From contig JANFNE010000003.1 of assembly GCA_024867545.1 (NCBI GenBank), forward strand, positions 868,001 to 932,000: DNA of 64,000 nt, read 5' to 3'. Every line of letters begins with the position of its first letter. The first letter of the stretch is position 1. A program made the position numbers and the translations under genes. Origin of the DNA: Phytopythium helicoides. Its lineage: Eukaryota > Oomycota > Peronosporomycetes > Pythiales > Pythiaceae. The notes beneath the pieces are model-generated. The model did not search any database. It was given only the letters and a program-made list of their open reading frames with translations, and was not told where the DNA came from. Positions 22,601 through 34,184 of this stretch are shown here, piece by piece.

Positions 22601-22934
22601 ATGGCCAAGCACCACCCGGATCTCGTCATGTGCCGCAAGCAGCCGGGCGTGGCCATCGGGCGGCTCTGTGAAAAGGACGACGGCAAGTGCGTCGTATGCG
22701 ACTCGTACGTGCGGCCATGCACGCTCGTGCGCGTGTGCGACGAGTGCAACTACGGATCGTACGCGGGCCGCTGCGTCATCTGCGGCGGCCCCGGCATCTC
22801 GGACGCCTACTACTGCCGCGAATGCACGCAGCTCGAGAAGGACCGCGACGGCTGCCCCAAGATCGTCAACCTCGGCTCCAGCAAGACCTGACCTCTTCTA
22901 CGAGCGCAAAAAATACGGCTTCAAGAAGCGATGA
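22601..22934 (+). CDS. PHF5A: Splicing factor PHF5A/Rds3 (SF3b subunit)
   Basis: A small zinc-binding subunit of the SF3b complex of U2 snRNP, which helps recognise the intron branch point. It begins [16 protein letters not shown] and continues [28 protein letters not shown] and [20 protein letters not shown] then appears at 22889-22891; dropping one base at 22889 restores [14 protein letters not shown] and the exact family length of 110 residues. This protein is nearly invariant in eukaryotes, so the break is almost surely a sequence error. One further oddity: the sequence reads CEKDDGKC where the family normally has CEKCDGKC, so a zinc-ligand cysteine (residue 26) is replaced by aspartate. 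Confidence 0.96.
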
Positions 22935-23016
22935 GCGTCTCCAGGCCCGGTGTGTTCAACCGCGCCAAATCAATACAGACCCCCAAAACGCTGCTACCTG
23001 CTGCTGCCTCCCCCTC

Positions 23017-24151
23017 TCACGTCGCCCGCGAAAGGAACGCGTGCCGCTGCTTGAGCTCGGCCAGCCGCCGAGACAGGTCCTCCAGGTCGCCCTCGCGCTT
23101 GCTAAAGTCCTCGGTCAGCCGCGCCGACGCCGCAAAGCCCTCCTTGCTGCGCAGCCGCTGCGCGCGCTGCCGGTGCGCGTCGCGGTCCTTCTTGGCGCGC
23201 GCCAGCGCGTCCCGGTTGGCGCTCAGCGCCTCCTCGAGCGCCGCCGACTCGCGCTTGAGCGTCTGGTTCTCGGCCAGCACGAACTGCAGCTTCTCCTTGA
23301 GGTGCGTCAGCACCTGCACCGTGCTCGTCGTCTTCTTGCGCAGCTTGTGCAGCTCCTCGTTGCGCTCCTCGATCTTCTCGTTCAGCGTCTGGTTCTCGAT
23401 CTTGAGCTGCTCAAAGTCGATCAGGTGCAGCCCCTCGGCGAGCTGCTCCTTGGCGTGCAGCTGCTGCTCCAGCTTGCGCAGGTGCGTGCGCAGGTTGATG
23501 TGCTTCAGCCGAACCTTCTCCACCTCCTGGTCCTTCTTGAGCTCCGCGGCCTCGAACTGCGCGATCACACGGTTCGGGATCGGCTTGCCCGTCCGCAGGT
23601 TCTCGGCGCTGCGCGCCACTTCCCGCTTGAACTCGAGGAACGCGTCCTGCACCTCGGTCACCTTGGCCTCCTTCTCGTCCAGCCGGGCCTGCAGCTCGAG
23701 CGCGATCTTGTCGTACTGCGCTTGGGCCATCGCTGTCTGGACCCGGACGTCATGAGCGCTCCGGAGGCACTCGAGGTACCGCTTCGTGTTCTCGCTCGCC
23801 GAGTTCTTGTCTTCGCGTCGAGGGGGCTCCGAGCTGCCGCTGGCTGCAGCAGGGCCGCCCGCAGCGCTCGTTTCCTGCGCTTTTTGCAGCAGCGTCGCTG
23901 CCTTCCGCTGCAGCCTTCCGATGCAAAAAAGGGCTGTGAGAAGCAGGTCGTCTTCGCACGAAAAAGCACTCGGGCACGCACTTTAGATTCCGCTGCTGCA
24001 GCTCGTCACGACGCTCGATGCACTCGGAGATAGACGCGCGGAGGCGAGCTGCCTCTGCCTTGGCGTCTTCCTCGTCCCCCGGGACTTCCTCCTCCTCTTT
24101 GAGCGTCTCGACCGGCGTTGGCATGTTGGTTGATGAATGCCCAGACGCCAT
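23017..24151 (-). CDS. CFAP184: Axonemal coiled-coil protein, CFAP184/CCDC96-like
   Basis: A 355-residue coiled-coil protein of the CCDC96/CCDC113 family, which sits in the motile axoneme near the nexin-dynein regulatory complex and radial spokes. CDS is join 23982-24151, 23017-23914 on the minus strand. The family block is strong: GLHLIDFEQLKIENQTLNEK and IEERNEELHKLRKK, then TVQVLTHLKEKLQFVLAENQ. The N-terminus is acidic. The intron (67 bp, donor GTGCGT) was placed because it joins QQRNLK to LQRKAATLLQKAQ in frame and makes the total divisible by three. ATG at 24151 fits. CCDC96 rather than CCDC113 is favoured by the GLHLIDFEQLKIENQ wording, but the two are similar. Flagellated zoospores would need this gene. 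Confidence 0.85.
23915..23981 (-). other. CFAP184 intron
   Basis: A 67-bp intron with donor GTGCGT and a pyrimidine tract before acceptor CGGAAG, in phase 2. The nearer CACAG acceptor would put the next exon out of frame. Confidence 0.75.
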
Positions 24152-24228
24152 GCAAGCAATGCAGCTTTACCTTCAACCGGACCAGACGCAGCAGTGAAAC
24201 GGACGAAGCGACTTAGGTTATTACGCCT

Positions 24229-26480
24229 TTATTTCTGATCGTGGCTTTCGGCTTGGATCCTCAAGCTCCAGTTGCTGGTGATCCCTCGGACATTGGATTC
24301 AATTGCCCCAATATCCTCCGCAAGCTCGACACGAAGAGTGCGAGCAATGCGCGGCAACAAATCGGACGCTTCTTGATCCACTTTCGCTGGCAGCGACTCA
24401 CCCCGCTTTTCAGGGACAAAGTGCCGAAGGCTCTCCGAGTCGATGGAAGTTGTCGCGACGACCATGATCAAAGGCGAGTATGCTGAGATCACCAGCCCCT
24501 CTTGCTGTCTACAAGGACCAAGGAGACGTGGAGGGAAATGTATCGTCCGCCCACGGCTGTCATTGGCCCGATCCATTGCTGAATCACGTCTGCTGACAGA
24601 TTCACACCGTCTAGGAGTCGCTTGGTAGCGCTATCGCAGCATCCTTTATGCATCAGAAAAAGGCGCATCTTTTCTAAGCCCTGACTTTCATCAAAACACA
24701 GATCAGCTCGGAACGAGGTTGGGTCGACTTCATCGCGCCTCTGGTGCCATTCAGAGTAAGTGCTCGTAGTTCCGCTTTGATACTTGGATAAACGAGCTTA
24801 GATGTGCCATTAGTGTGGAGCGATCAATCGTGCTTGGACCTCCTGACTCTGGCCTCAAGAGTGCGAGAGCTAGGGACTCCGAAAAACCAAGCACCGCTCC
24901 AACTCTAGTTAGAGATATATCAAGCGAGCTCTTAGAGCTCGTGGCGGGCTCGTACACGTCCACAACGACTGATTGATCTTCGAGATACATGGAAATAACA
25001 AGTTGACTTTCATCGACACTGCGCACAGTCTTGAAAAGCAGCGAGCGCTTCTTTTTGCCTTCTTTGGCTGCAATAGTGTTGGTTGGAGGAGGCAGATAGT
25101 ACTCGCTGAGGTATAGGCGTTTGCAGCGACCATCACGTTTCTGCTCGATACCGACGTGGTCGATGACAAGAACCGCAAGTTCGCGCTGATGCTCATGCTG
25201 TAGCTTAATCGATTCAGCACCGTCAAGCTTATCCTTTTCACCACCATTATTTTCACCAAACCCAAGAAGGAGCTCCGCTCGATCGCCTACTACGTGAAAA
25301 AGATCATGTGACTCGAGCACAAGCGACAGCCTCTCACTAGTTGTGGTCACATACGCGTCCAGTCTCCACCGACGAGTGACGTTTGAAATGTTGAAAAATG
25401 TAAAGATAATGCGACCGCACCCTTCAAGAACCTTGGCTCGAGACAACACCTTTACTCCTCGGTCGCTTGCTCGGTCAATAAGCTTTACCGCATTTATCGT
25501 AGCGTCAGTCTCAAATGTGGCTGTGATTGGGGTCACTTTTTGTTTGCCAAATAATCGATCTCTCTCAAACACGATTTTCAGATCTTGACGACGCTTGTGT
25601 TGCTCACGCTCACGGTACTCACGCATAACTGTTGACGAAGACGATGACGACAGCCGAGCTGGTTCCTTATCGGGAACCTCAAGTTTCACCTCCATTCGCG
25701 CCTCGATGATGTGTCGTAATAGCTCGCGGATATTCGAAGACGAGATGAGATAGGCTCTATCGGGCCCGACTACCTCTCGGAGATCACGGCGTCCATCAAT
25801 TGTAACTGTAGTGTGACTACTAGAATGAGGGTGGTAGCATTGAAAGGACATCACGAACGAGTCTTCTTGCACAACGCGGTCAGTCGGAACAAGTGGAACC
25901 AGCCGCGCTCGAATCACCGCCTTCATGTGCACCTGAACCACTAGAAGCTCTCCATTCGCGCGATGTGTCGCGCGATATACAAGCTCTTCTTTGTCATAGT
26001 GAAGACACCATTTGGACGGGCAGCGTAAAACTTCGTCTCCACCAATAGCAACGTCTGCTAGCTCAGGTTCGTCTTCATCCAAGAGCACGACGCACGATGA
26101 AGCGACTTGTGCTAGACTCTCCATGTTAGATTGATTCGTTTCAGTATGATGAGCTCCATCAGTAATTTGCGGCTGTTGTCGCCTTGGTCTGTGCGAAAAG
26201 ATCATCCCACTTGGTAGCCTTGCACTCACTTGACTTGAGCCATCCTGGCCGTGCCACTCAAATGTTGACTGCACCAGGTTTCGAATAGTGCAAGCGCGCT
26301 CGCAAGTCGACATCTTTGTCCAAGATATCTCTTCTTCTATCCAAGTCTCGATCTCACTATCTCCAATCACAATCTCATGCTCCTCACAACTTTCGGGTAT
26401 AAACACTCGCACCAAGAGTCCTCGCTCCGGCTGCTTTTCGAAAGCGATGAGATACACTACCTGCCATCACCTGGGACTCT
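24229..26480 (-). CDS. Repeat-module protein, C-terminal part of or neighbour to the IQ protein
   Basis: A long minus-strand coding stretch (main frame 24751-26457) continues through two one-base frame changes, near 24757 (one extra base) and 24517 (one missing G in a G run), to a stop at 24229. Function is unknown. It contains at least three copies of a loose module: a beta-rich LVxxVxx...FxxxxYxPxSS start (FVMSFQCYHPHSSS, LVISMYLEDQS, LVISAYSP) followed by a helix with hydrophobic spacing. The same module occurs in the upstream gene (FVIQLYHPQSS, FFFSAYAPGSS), so the two may be one gene whose junction (26480-26597) I cannot resolve. No ATG fits well at the 5' end, and an acceptor-like GATGGCAG precedes the open frame. 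Confidence 0.55.
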
Positions 26481-26596
26481 ACTTGGACGTACACTCGAAC
26501 TCGTCGACTGTGTCTTTGGAATATCCTGGTGTTTCTCGCGCAGCGTGAGGAGAGCAGCTGGGAAGCGAGCGAGCGTGCGGTTTATTCTAAGTCCTG

Positions 26597-29500
26597 TCAC
26601 AGCCTGATGATCAGTTTCGGCATTGGGTTCGAATGGGTGATAACCTTTGATGCACCAACATCATCATTCTCGCTTTCATTTCCACTCATATCGTTTTCAC
26701 CCTCTGGTTCATTGTTGGAGCTAAATTCGAGGCGGAAAATTCTCTTCACAACGCGATGCAATTGCGATGGAGTGGTGAACTTTGATATGGAGACGAAATC
26801 TTGTAGATCTCGGGGTGGTAGCTCCACAGACAGCCGACGACTGGATTGGGGGTGGTACAATTGAATCACAAACATCTCGCCAACGTGCATTTGAACGAGA
26901 GAGAGGATCCACAACTCAGCTCTTGAGCCCTCCTCTACGGATTCACCAGGCAAGTAAATTGCCCGACGGATGTGAACACGACCAGGTGATCTCTCTCTTG
27001 TGCGAACGTAAACTCGGACAGCTATGACATCGCTGCTCGGATTCGCTGGGACCAAAAGCTGGTGAGTCACACACAAGGGTACTCTTCGACCACTAATCTC
27101 GGAGCGCTTGGCACGGGTTTGCCTAGAGTGGAACAGGTGCAAACGATCCAGCACCATATTTGCGAGTCTCGAAGGCAAGTACGCAGGAATTCGGCTGGCT
27201 TGCTCGGCGCTCATTCGCTCGAGTATACTTTCAAGTCCCACAATAGTGCGTACAGCACCAACGGAGTTGATGCATACAAATTTCTGTTGGCCATCAATAC
27301 AAGCTTTCCGAAGAGCATCATTACCGTGCACAAATGCATCTACTTGAACCCGACCTCGAGAGAGCTCTGACAGAGTCACTGTAGCCATAATGCCACCAAC
27401 ACAGAGAACTCGTCGAAGAAGGCGTATTGCGCGGGGCGGATGACTAACTGTGAATTCGAGTGGACCAGCGATGATACTTCCGCTGATGGTAGCACAGGTG
27501 CTCTACTGCCGCCACAGCCAGAGTACGCTCCAGTCTGAATGACACTTAGACGCACAAGCCGATCACACAGTTCATGAATTGTGGTAGGTGGACGCTTGCA
27601 GTCAGCACGCTCAAGCGAGTTTGGTGCGAGTAGCGTCTCGACTTGTGCCTCGGAGATAGCGGTCATCCAGCGCTGGCTAGACCCAGGTGCGTATGCACTG
27701 AAGAAAAAGCGCCCGCAATCTCGAAAAACAGACACAATGCAGCGCTCGCCTCCGTCTAATTCGTGTGCTGTACGATAAATACAAACATCCGCAAGAGCAG
27801 CGTCTAGAAGCTCTCTCATCGCCAAGTTCTCTCCCTCTACAATCCAATCAGCAAGAGAAGTCTCTGATTCAGGCTCATCAGAGAAACACTGGGTAGATGC
27901 TCCATGCGTCTCATCAGCATTACTGTAAGTAATAACACTCCCAAACAGACCAAGCACAGGCCTACTTCGAGTGATAGGCGGGACAATTCCGTTGCCGTCT
28001 GAGATCGAATGAGCAAGTGACACTATAGACTCTACCCATGATGAAAGTGCATTCAGGAGATATACACTCCCAGGGATTCTTCTTGATCGTTAGTTGCTGC
28101 TGACTGAAAACTCTGCTGCGACAGTGCGTGACGACGTGAAGGCCAAGCGGGATGACTCAGGTACCGATCCAGTGCCACAAGATTGTCGATTGGCACTGTG
28201 TCGGTGCGCACCGCTAGCAAGTTTGAGCTGAAGGAAGCGTGGGTTACCCAGGAGTCGCCGTGACAGACGCCAGCTTACAACTGTAGAAGACGCATTAGGT
28301 CCCGCATACGTCTTTCCCGGAGTAAGCAAAACAATCACAGCCTCCATGACTAGCACAAGGGAGGGGTGGGGTTGTATAGAATCAGTTGGGTCGTCGCTTA
28401 TTGTGCTTGTTGCTTCCATTTCCGTGGTCATTCGAGGCTGTGATAACACAAACAAATGTTGCGCAGCATTTTCCAACGCGACTTTGAGTTCGCCATCCAC
28501 TACCATCGCCGACCTTTGAACTTTTGTTGAGGTTTGCATTTGAGGATCTTGTTCTTCGGGTCGATTTTTAAGCGAGCCCCGGAGAAGAACACAATGAGGA
28601 GAAGGGTGAATAGCTGCTTTGACAGCTGCAAACGCGTTGATGAACCGTCTGCGGCTGGCATCTCGCAAACCAATATCACCTTCAAGAACGACGCAATAGC
28701 CCAAGGATATTGCGGAGCGGATTGCGTGTATATCAAACATTGGTGGGCTGACACTAGCGTCGATTACTTTGCCAACCCCCTGCGCTATACGAGCCTGCGG
28801 AACAGTCCTGTCTTGCGTCATAGCTCCCACGTAAGTCATCGTCGTAGACTTGGTATTGGGATGCGGTGAATTTATAATGACAAAACGACCCGGGAGAGCT
28901 TCCATCAAACATTTTAAAATGCTTTGCTTGGCGCGGACTGGCATGTCTGAAGCCACTACGAGTAGGACTGCACGCTTTCGGTGGCTGTTGATTTCTCCAG
29001 ACAAGCTTGAAGCTTGGGTACAGCGAAGCGACTCAACTGGAACAAAGTGCCGCTCTGCAACTTCGTCATTGATGCTGTTTTCTTTCTTTTCCGCTCCCTC
29101 CTGATCTTGTTCTTTGTCGCTCAGTGCCTTAGAGACAACAAAGAACTCGGCATTGTTTTCTTTATCCTTGATATAGCTGAGTGGCGGCAAGCAATCAGTA
29201 TCACCGTCTGGAAGTACATGCTGCAATTTCGTCACTTCAGCGTATGCTAATATCCATCGAAAGATGGCACACGCAGCACGGGCTCCACGTGAAAGGGTCT
29301 CGAAAGTGTGTAACACAGAAGAATGGATCGTTTGCTAGCGTTTCTAGCAGTTTACACCCCAATGATGAATGACGGATGTGGCGCTTGGAGTCATCCGCAG
29401 CAAGCGATATTTTTTTCATCCTACGCAAAAGAGAGACAGAACAGCTAAGGAATTGGGCGGCTTCTCTCCAACGAACATTCGGAATGTCCCACTCGTCATC

Positions 29501-31197
29501 CGAGTCGCTTGTGAACAGCATCAATATTCGAACAATGCCCAGCACTAACGATGAAAGCGCCTCGCCCCCGACATTCGAAGTGGATTTCAACAAGGGCGGA
29601 ACAGCTACCATCCGCCCACACGCACTTGCGAGATCCTTGAGGTCAGATGCGACAATAGCTAAGGAAGTTGGTTCAGTCTGTACTATCGAAGCCAATAGAT
29701 TTGATCGAGCAGCAAACAAATGCCGGATCTTGCGCATCCGCACACGACCAAGTCTTCCTCGGACAATACGCTGGATATCTTGAGCACTTTTCTCGATATG
29801 AAGTGCGAGTCGTTTGGTACGAACCCGTCTTCGTGAAAGCATTCCACGAGCTACTCTCTGGAGCTGAATGATGGCTGTTCTTTCCCAAAAGAGTCGAGCA
29901 ACGCGTCGCCGTACTAAGAATCCGCGCGCACCGGCCTGAATAAAGGTGCTAGCAACAACAAAAGCGACTCTCATACGTACGAACGCCGTGCGGGCAAGCA
30001 TACCGCGAGCCTGAGCTTGAATGATGGTTGCGCACAGATGCTTCACGACTGGAGTTGCCAATTGAAGTTCACCTTCTGCTGGCTTGCCATTTAGAGACAT
30101 TGGCTGACTTTCATGCGCTGTGCCTTTAGATTTGATTACCTCAATCTGGGCTCGATGCTGTTAGAAGAAGTCCACAACCACGGTGAGAAAAGTGCCATAA
30201 AATGGTGATTCAGAGACAGTTTGCTTACCCTTTCGTCGATGGCCGACTTCTGCTCCACCTTGTACGTGGTGATAATGTCCTGCTTGCGGTCGATATTTTT
30301 GCATTTACGCTCCCATATAGCTTTCTTCTCTGCCAATTCCTGCCGCAATACTGCGGCCTCTGCTATTGAGGTTTTTGCAAGCTCTTCGAGCTCATCTCCT
30401 AACAACTGGAGCCCAGGAATACTTTCAAAGTACGCGACATCCATATCTTTCCGCTCGATCTGCTCACGAAGAGCATCCATAGCACTCTCAAATTGAGTCA
30501 AAGCCCGCCTTTCAAGTTCCAGCGCATCTTCGTACTGTGCACCCCGTGATCGTGATTGCCCGTACATCTTAGAGCGTTGTGGTGGTTGTCCACCACGGTT
30601 GTTGTATGAGAAAGGTCCCGTTGATTTGTGTGGTTTAGTTCTCGATAAGGCGGTTGCGGGTTTTGAAATGGGCCCAAGAACCCCAGCACGTTTTTTTGTG
30701 ATAAACTTGCCGCTCAATACAGACCCGGGAGCTGCCACCATCGGTTTGGACAAAGTTTCCGATTCGTTGCGCGTATCACCATCACTGGACTGGCCACGTG
30801 GCGAGCTGCTGGTTTCATTTGTCGCGTCATTGCCAGCAAAATAGACGCCCCCAGCCATTGCGATCATGTTGGCTCGGCGTCGAGCTTCCTCCACAGGAAC
30901 TATTCGACCTTGCCAGTCGCGAGTCAATTGTCCAAAGCGCCCCTCCTCTTCCAACACAACAATTTCTGCGTCTTCAATACGCAGCATGTCCAGATCTCCG
31001 ATTTGTGACGGAAGGACGGTCGGGTGTCGACGCTGACTGCGAGTGGATGGTCGAGCGGCTTCTTTGGATTTTTGTTCGGGTGTTGCTGTGGATAACGAGG
31101 ATGTCGACATGAGCTCTTCGTCATTGATGACACGAGTCTCATACGGATTCTTGGCACGTTTCCGTTCAGCTAGCGCAAATGCTGCAGCCGTATTCAT
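26597..31197 (-). CDS. Large IQ-motif protein with dynein-stalk-like segment and repeat modules
   Basis: A multi-exon gene starting at or near ATG 31197. The first exon (to 30229) has a charged region and a coiled coil. After an intron at 30158-30228 come four IQ motifs (IIQAQARGMLARTAF, FIQAGARGFLVRRR, IIQLQRVARGMLSRRR, DIQRIVRGRLGRVR), which should bind calmodulin or light chains. The next part contains LVLVMEAVIVLLTPGK followed by SWRLSRRLLGNPRFLQL, reminiscent of the segment before the dynein heavy-chain stalk; this resemblance is from memory and weak. The modules described for the downstream region then begin. Frame changes lie near 29322 (extra base) and 27385 (missing base). An in-frame TAA near 28090 probably lies in a small intron ending after CTAAC. 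It ends MPKLIIRL. Function unknown. Confidence 0.6.
30158..30228 (-). other. Intron of the IQ-motif protein gene
   Basis: A 71-bp intron with strong donor GTAAGC and acceptor CTAACAG, in phase 0. It joins SAIDER to HRAQIEVIKSK and places the IQ motifs in frame. Confidence 0.85.
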
Positions 31198-31715
31198 ACG
31201 TGATTCTCTGGTATTCGTTTACCACCAACCTCAATGAACCTACTTGAATCATTGACAAACGCATGCGGAGTTCGCTCCGGCGAAGCAGGACCTCCGTCAC
31301 TGAGCTTGGTCCGGCAATCGAGATTAACTGGAAGGATAAACGGGTTGCGCTCCAATGTGAAACCGAGCCACTGCGTAAGGGCAGTGTGTTTACCAAGGAA
31401 CTCTATGTCAGACGGAATCTTCAGGAGGTAGTTGACTCCATTCCAAAGGTATGGCGCGATCACATCAGATACCGAGGCTTTCCCGTTTAGTTCTCGCTGG
31501 GTCCTTTTTCGCCAAGTTGCAATCGCCTCCACACACTCAAGCGTGGCTACTCGAAGCAGATCCAGCAGGTCCACTGTCTCACCCAAATGCGCACCACTGA
31601 CCCTGCTGTCTGCGCTCGCTCGTGCAAGCCGCTGGAGATACCCCTCTCGAACGAGAATGCATTTTACCACTTCGAGCTCCTGAAGGTGGGTGGGTACAGT
31701 ATGAATCAGATACAT
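31194..31715 (-). CDS. Unknown protein or 5' exon of the IQ-motif gene
   Basis: An open frame with ATG at 31715 and a protein-like sequence (VKCILVREGYLQRL, LLDLLRVATLECVEAIATW, WNGVNYLLKIPSDIEFL, LERNPFILPVNL). Its stop overlaps the ATG of the IQ gene by four bases, which is unusual for separate eukaryotic genes. A donor-like GTAAAC near 31219 with a possible acceptor about 50 bp on would fuse it to the IQ protein in frame, but that intron would be very short. The open frame also continues a little upstream of the ATG. I do not recognise the family. Confidence 0.45.
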   Translation of the reverse strand: MYLIHTVPTHLQELEVVKCILVREGYLQRLARASADSRVSGAHLGETVDLLDLLRVATLECVEAIATWRKRTQRELNGKASVSDVIAPYLWNGVNYLLKIPSDIEFLGKHTALTQWLGFTLERNPFILPVNLDCRTKLSDGGPASPERTPHAFVNDSSRFIEVGGKRIPENHV

Positions 31716-32433
31716 CGAAACAGCAAGTGCGTCTGAAGCGTGTTGACCACCTCGCCGTTGTCGGTGGCAGGACTTTCGCTGAATATGTTATTGTGTTCGA
31801 GGATGCAGATACTTTTGGCAGTCTTGAAACCTAAGTTGTGTGTCCGTGACACATGTTAGATCGGCATGAACAGCGCAGAGACTATGTGAATAGAGTTGCA
31901 CCTTGTCTGGGGAAGTCGTTCGAGTTGATCTGCTACCAGCAGCGTCCGGACGTGCACGCTTCTTTGTGATAATCGGAAACTCGACTCCCCCACTGCAATG
32001 TTACAACCACTTCAATTTAACGCCTAGCTCTTTGCGTTGGCATTTCAGCACCAAGTGCTTGCACAACTATAGCGTCATTACCCATTTGCTTTTGGTGGCG
32101 CTCGAACCCGATCCTTAGGAGGAGAAATTGCTGCTTGTTTCATACCCGCTGCATCTAAGCCTTACGACCTGGGGCCAATAAATCGTGAGCTGAGAGCAAG
32201 AAGGCACCGCCTCGATGCGGCGGGTTTATTTGCGATAGCAACCCGTTCAAGCTATTCATGCAGTTTCAGTTGTACTGCGCCTTTCCAAGAGGTCAGCATC
32301 ACTCGATATATTGGAGACGGTCATGGAGCTCATCGCTAATGCCACCGATAGTAGACTCGGACCATAGGTGTTCTTGCTCGATGATCTGCCTGGTCAGCTA
32401 TCGAGTCAAAAAGGTTTTGTCTGCTGAGTTAGT
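31716..32433. other. Between unknown protein and NEK gene, no clear gene
   Basis: Both strands carry short open frames, for example 31903-32118 plus, none with a recognisable product. Further 5' exons of the upstream-lying minus-strand gene could be hidden here. The 3' UTR of the kinase gene also falls here. Confidence 0.4.
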
Positions 32434-34062
32434 TCACCTAAAGAAGCGCTGGAGCTCGGTCATGGCCGCAAGAATCACCTTATCCGTCTCCTTATCGGCG
32501 ACGACCGCCTTTTCTGGTTTCAAACTGACGATTCTTTGCTTGGGACCGTGGCGGGCGTCGAGCTCCTCTCGATATCGGCGCGCCGCCTTGGTAGCTTCGA
32601 GCTTTCGGAGCTCCCGCACATCTCGACACAAGGGACTCTTGGCCTGCAAAGGCCTTTGCCTTAGCAGTCAGAGGTACTCCAGGTCGTGGAATTCCCAAGA
32701 ATGCCATGTCGTCCCTGGTCGCAGCGAGAGGGTTTGCGACCTCGAACAGTGCTTGAAGACGGACGCTCTGCATTCACCGGTGCCTTCCATTCGACTTGGC
32801 AATCGAGACTATGCCGCTTAATATCAGGAAGGTTGATGTCATCTTTGGAATGACCGTTTGCTGATACAGGATTTGCTCCATCAGCTGCCTTGGGTAGTCC
32901 GTCCTCTTGCTGAAACCGCATCTCTTGCAACTTCCTTAGGGCGAACATCAACTGCTCTTGGCGCGCTTGCTCACGTATTGCCTTTAGCTGCAGCTCATCG
33001 GGGTCATTTGCTGCTCTATCTAGCTCTTTCAGTGGCCGATCAAATCCTTGCCGAGGTGTGCTTGGTGCTGCATTCGGCGCCGATGAATGTGAAGGATCAG
33101 CACGGATTTTAGCTTGGATACCCAATCTTCCAAGTTGCTCCTCCAATACCTTTCGCTCGGTTACGTTGCTACACTTGCCACGACTACCTGTAGCAAGACG
33201 GTCAACTGCATATCGCTCGAGATGAATTCGCATGGGTGGCTCTCGCAATAGTACGTCCATTGTCGGTCGATGCTCTGGTTGGAGCGCCAGCATCTTACTC
33301 ACTAGGTGTCCGAGCTGTGGTGAAAACGCTGCTGGAATTGGAGCGTATTTGCCAGTACAGATCTTGCGCATAAGTTGCGGAGTGCTCGTGCCAGCAAATG
33401 GTGGAGATCCAGTACAAAGTTCGTATAGAACACATCCAAGTGCCCACACATCGGAGCTGAATGTGTACGACTTGCCTTCAAACATCTCTGGTGCCATGTA
33501 CAATGGCGTTCCAATGACTGTGGTAGCCATCGCGTCCCCACCAGCTGGTGTCCCGAGCTCTCGAGCTATCCCGAGATCTCCCAACACCAAGAAACCCTCA
33601 TTCGAAAGAAATACATTGGCTGTCTTGACGTCCCTGTGGAGAACTTTGAGCGAGTGCATATGGTGGAGCGCGAGGGCGAGCTGCACAAACCAAAACCAAA
33701 TCGTCTCCTCGGTAAGGTCGACCTCGGGTACTTAGCTACCCGAAGGTGTGAGCGCAAATCGCCGCCCGAGCAATAATCCATCACGATTAGTTGCTTGGAG
33801 GACGCAAGAGTCGGATCAAGTTCGGATGACGAAGTTTCTTCATAATGGCCGCCTCCATTGACCACAGCGCTACAGCCATTTGCATTCGAAGGCAATTGGA
33901 TGCCATATGAATGTGACGAAGGACTTTGACGCAGACGAGCTTTCCACCAGACTTCTTTTCTCGAACGAGGAAGACGGTGCCAAACGAGCCTTCACCCAAG
34001 GACTTGATCCTACAAAAACGCCTCTCATCAGAAATCACATGCAGCGAGCTATTGCTCAGCAT
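32434..34062 (-). CDS. NIMA-related (NEK-like) serine/threonine kinase
   Basis: A protein kinase of about 542 residues. The catalytic domain comes first: glycine loop GEGSFGTVFLV, lysine in LVCVKVL, LIVMDYCSGGDLRSHL, catalytic loop HRDVKTANVFL, metal-binding DLG in LGDLGIA, and MAPEMF after the activation loop. This layout, with its N-terminal kinase domain and DLG, fits the NEK family, which acts in cilia, centrosomes and mitosis. The rest is charged and helical. Four frame breaks must be corrected: one missing base near 33805 and near 33726, one extra base near 32755 and near 32640. The net change is zero and the length is divisible by three. The first in-frame ATG is 34062; the frame extends to a GTG at 34110. 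Confidence 0.82.
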
Positions 34063-34184
34063 GTGGTGCCTACTTGATGAAGTTCTCCATTGAGCTGTGT
34101 TTTCATGCACGAAACACGAAGTGGTGAGTTAAAGCAGCGTCGCCCAGGCCCTATAAATACTAAAGCATCGTTTTTCATATTGTC

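Noticed and set aside
22880..22934. Programmed +1 frameshifting at the PHF5A TGA
   Set aside because: Attractive because the break falls at a stop codon, but breaks elsewhere in the window occur at sense codons and in both directions, with no common slippery site.
32080..32170. tRNA-like B-box (GGTTCGAG) on the minus strand
   Set aside because: The T-stem and acceptor stem do not pair and no proper anticodon arm can be drawn.
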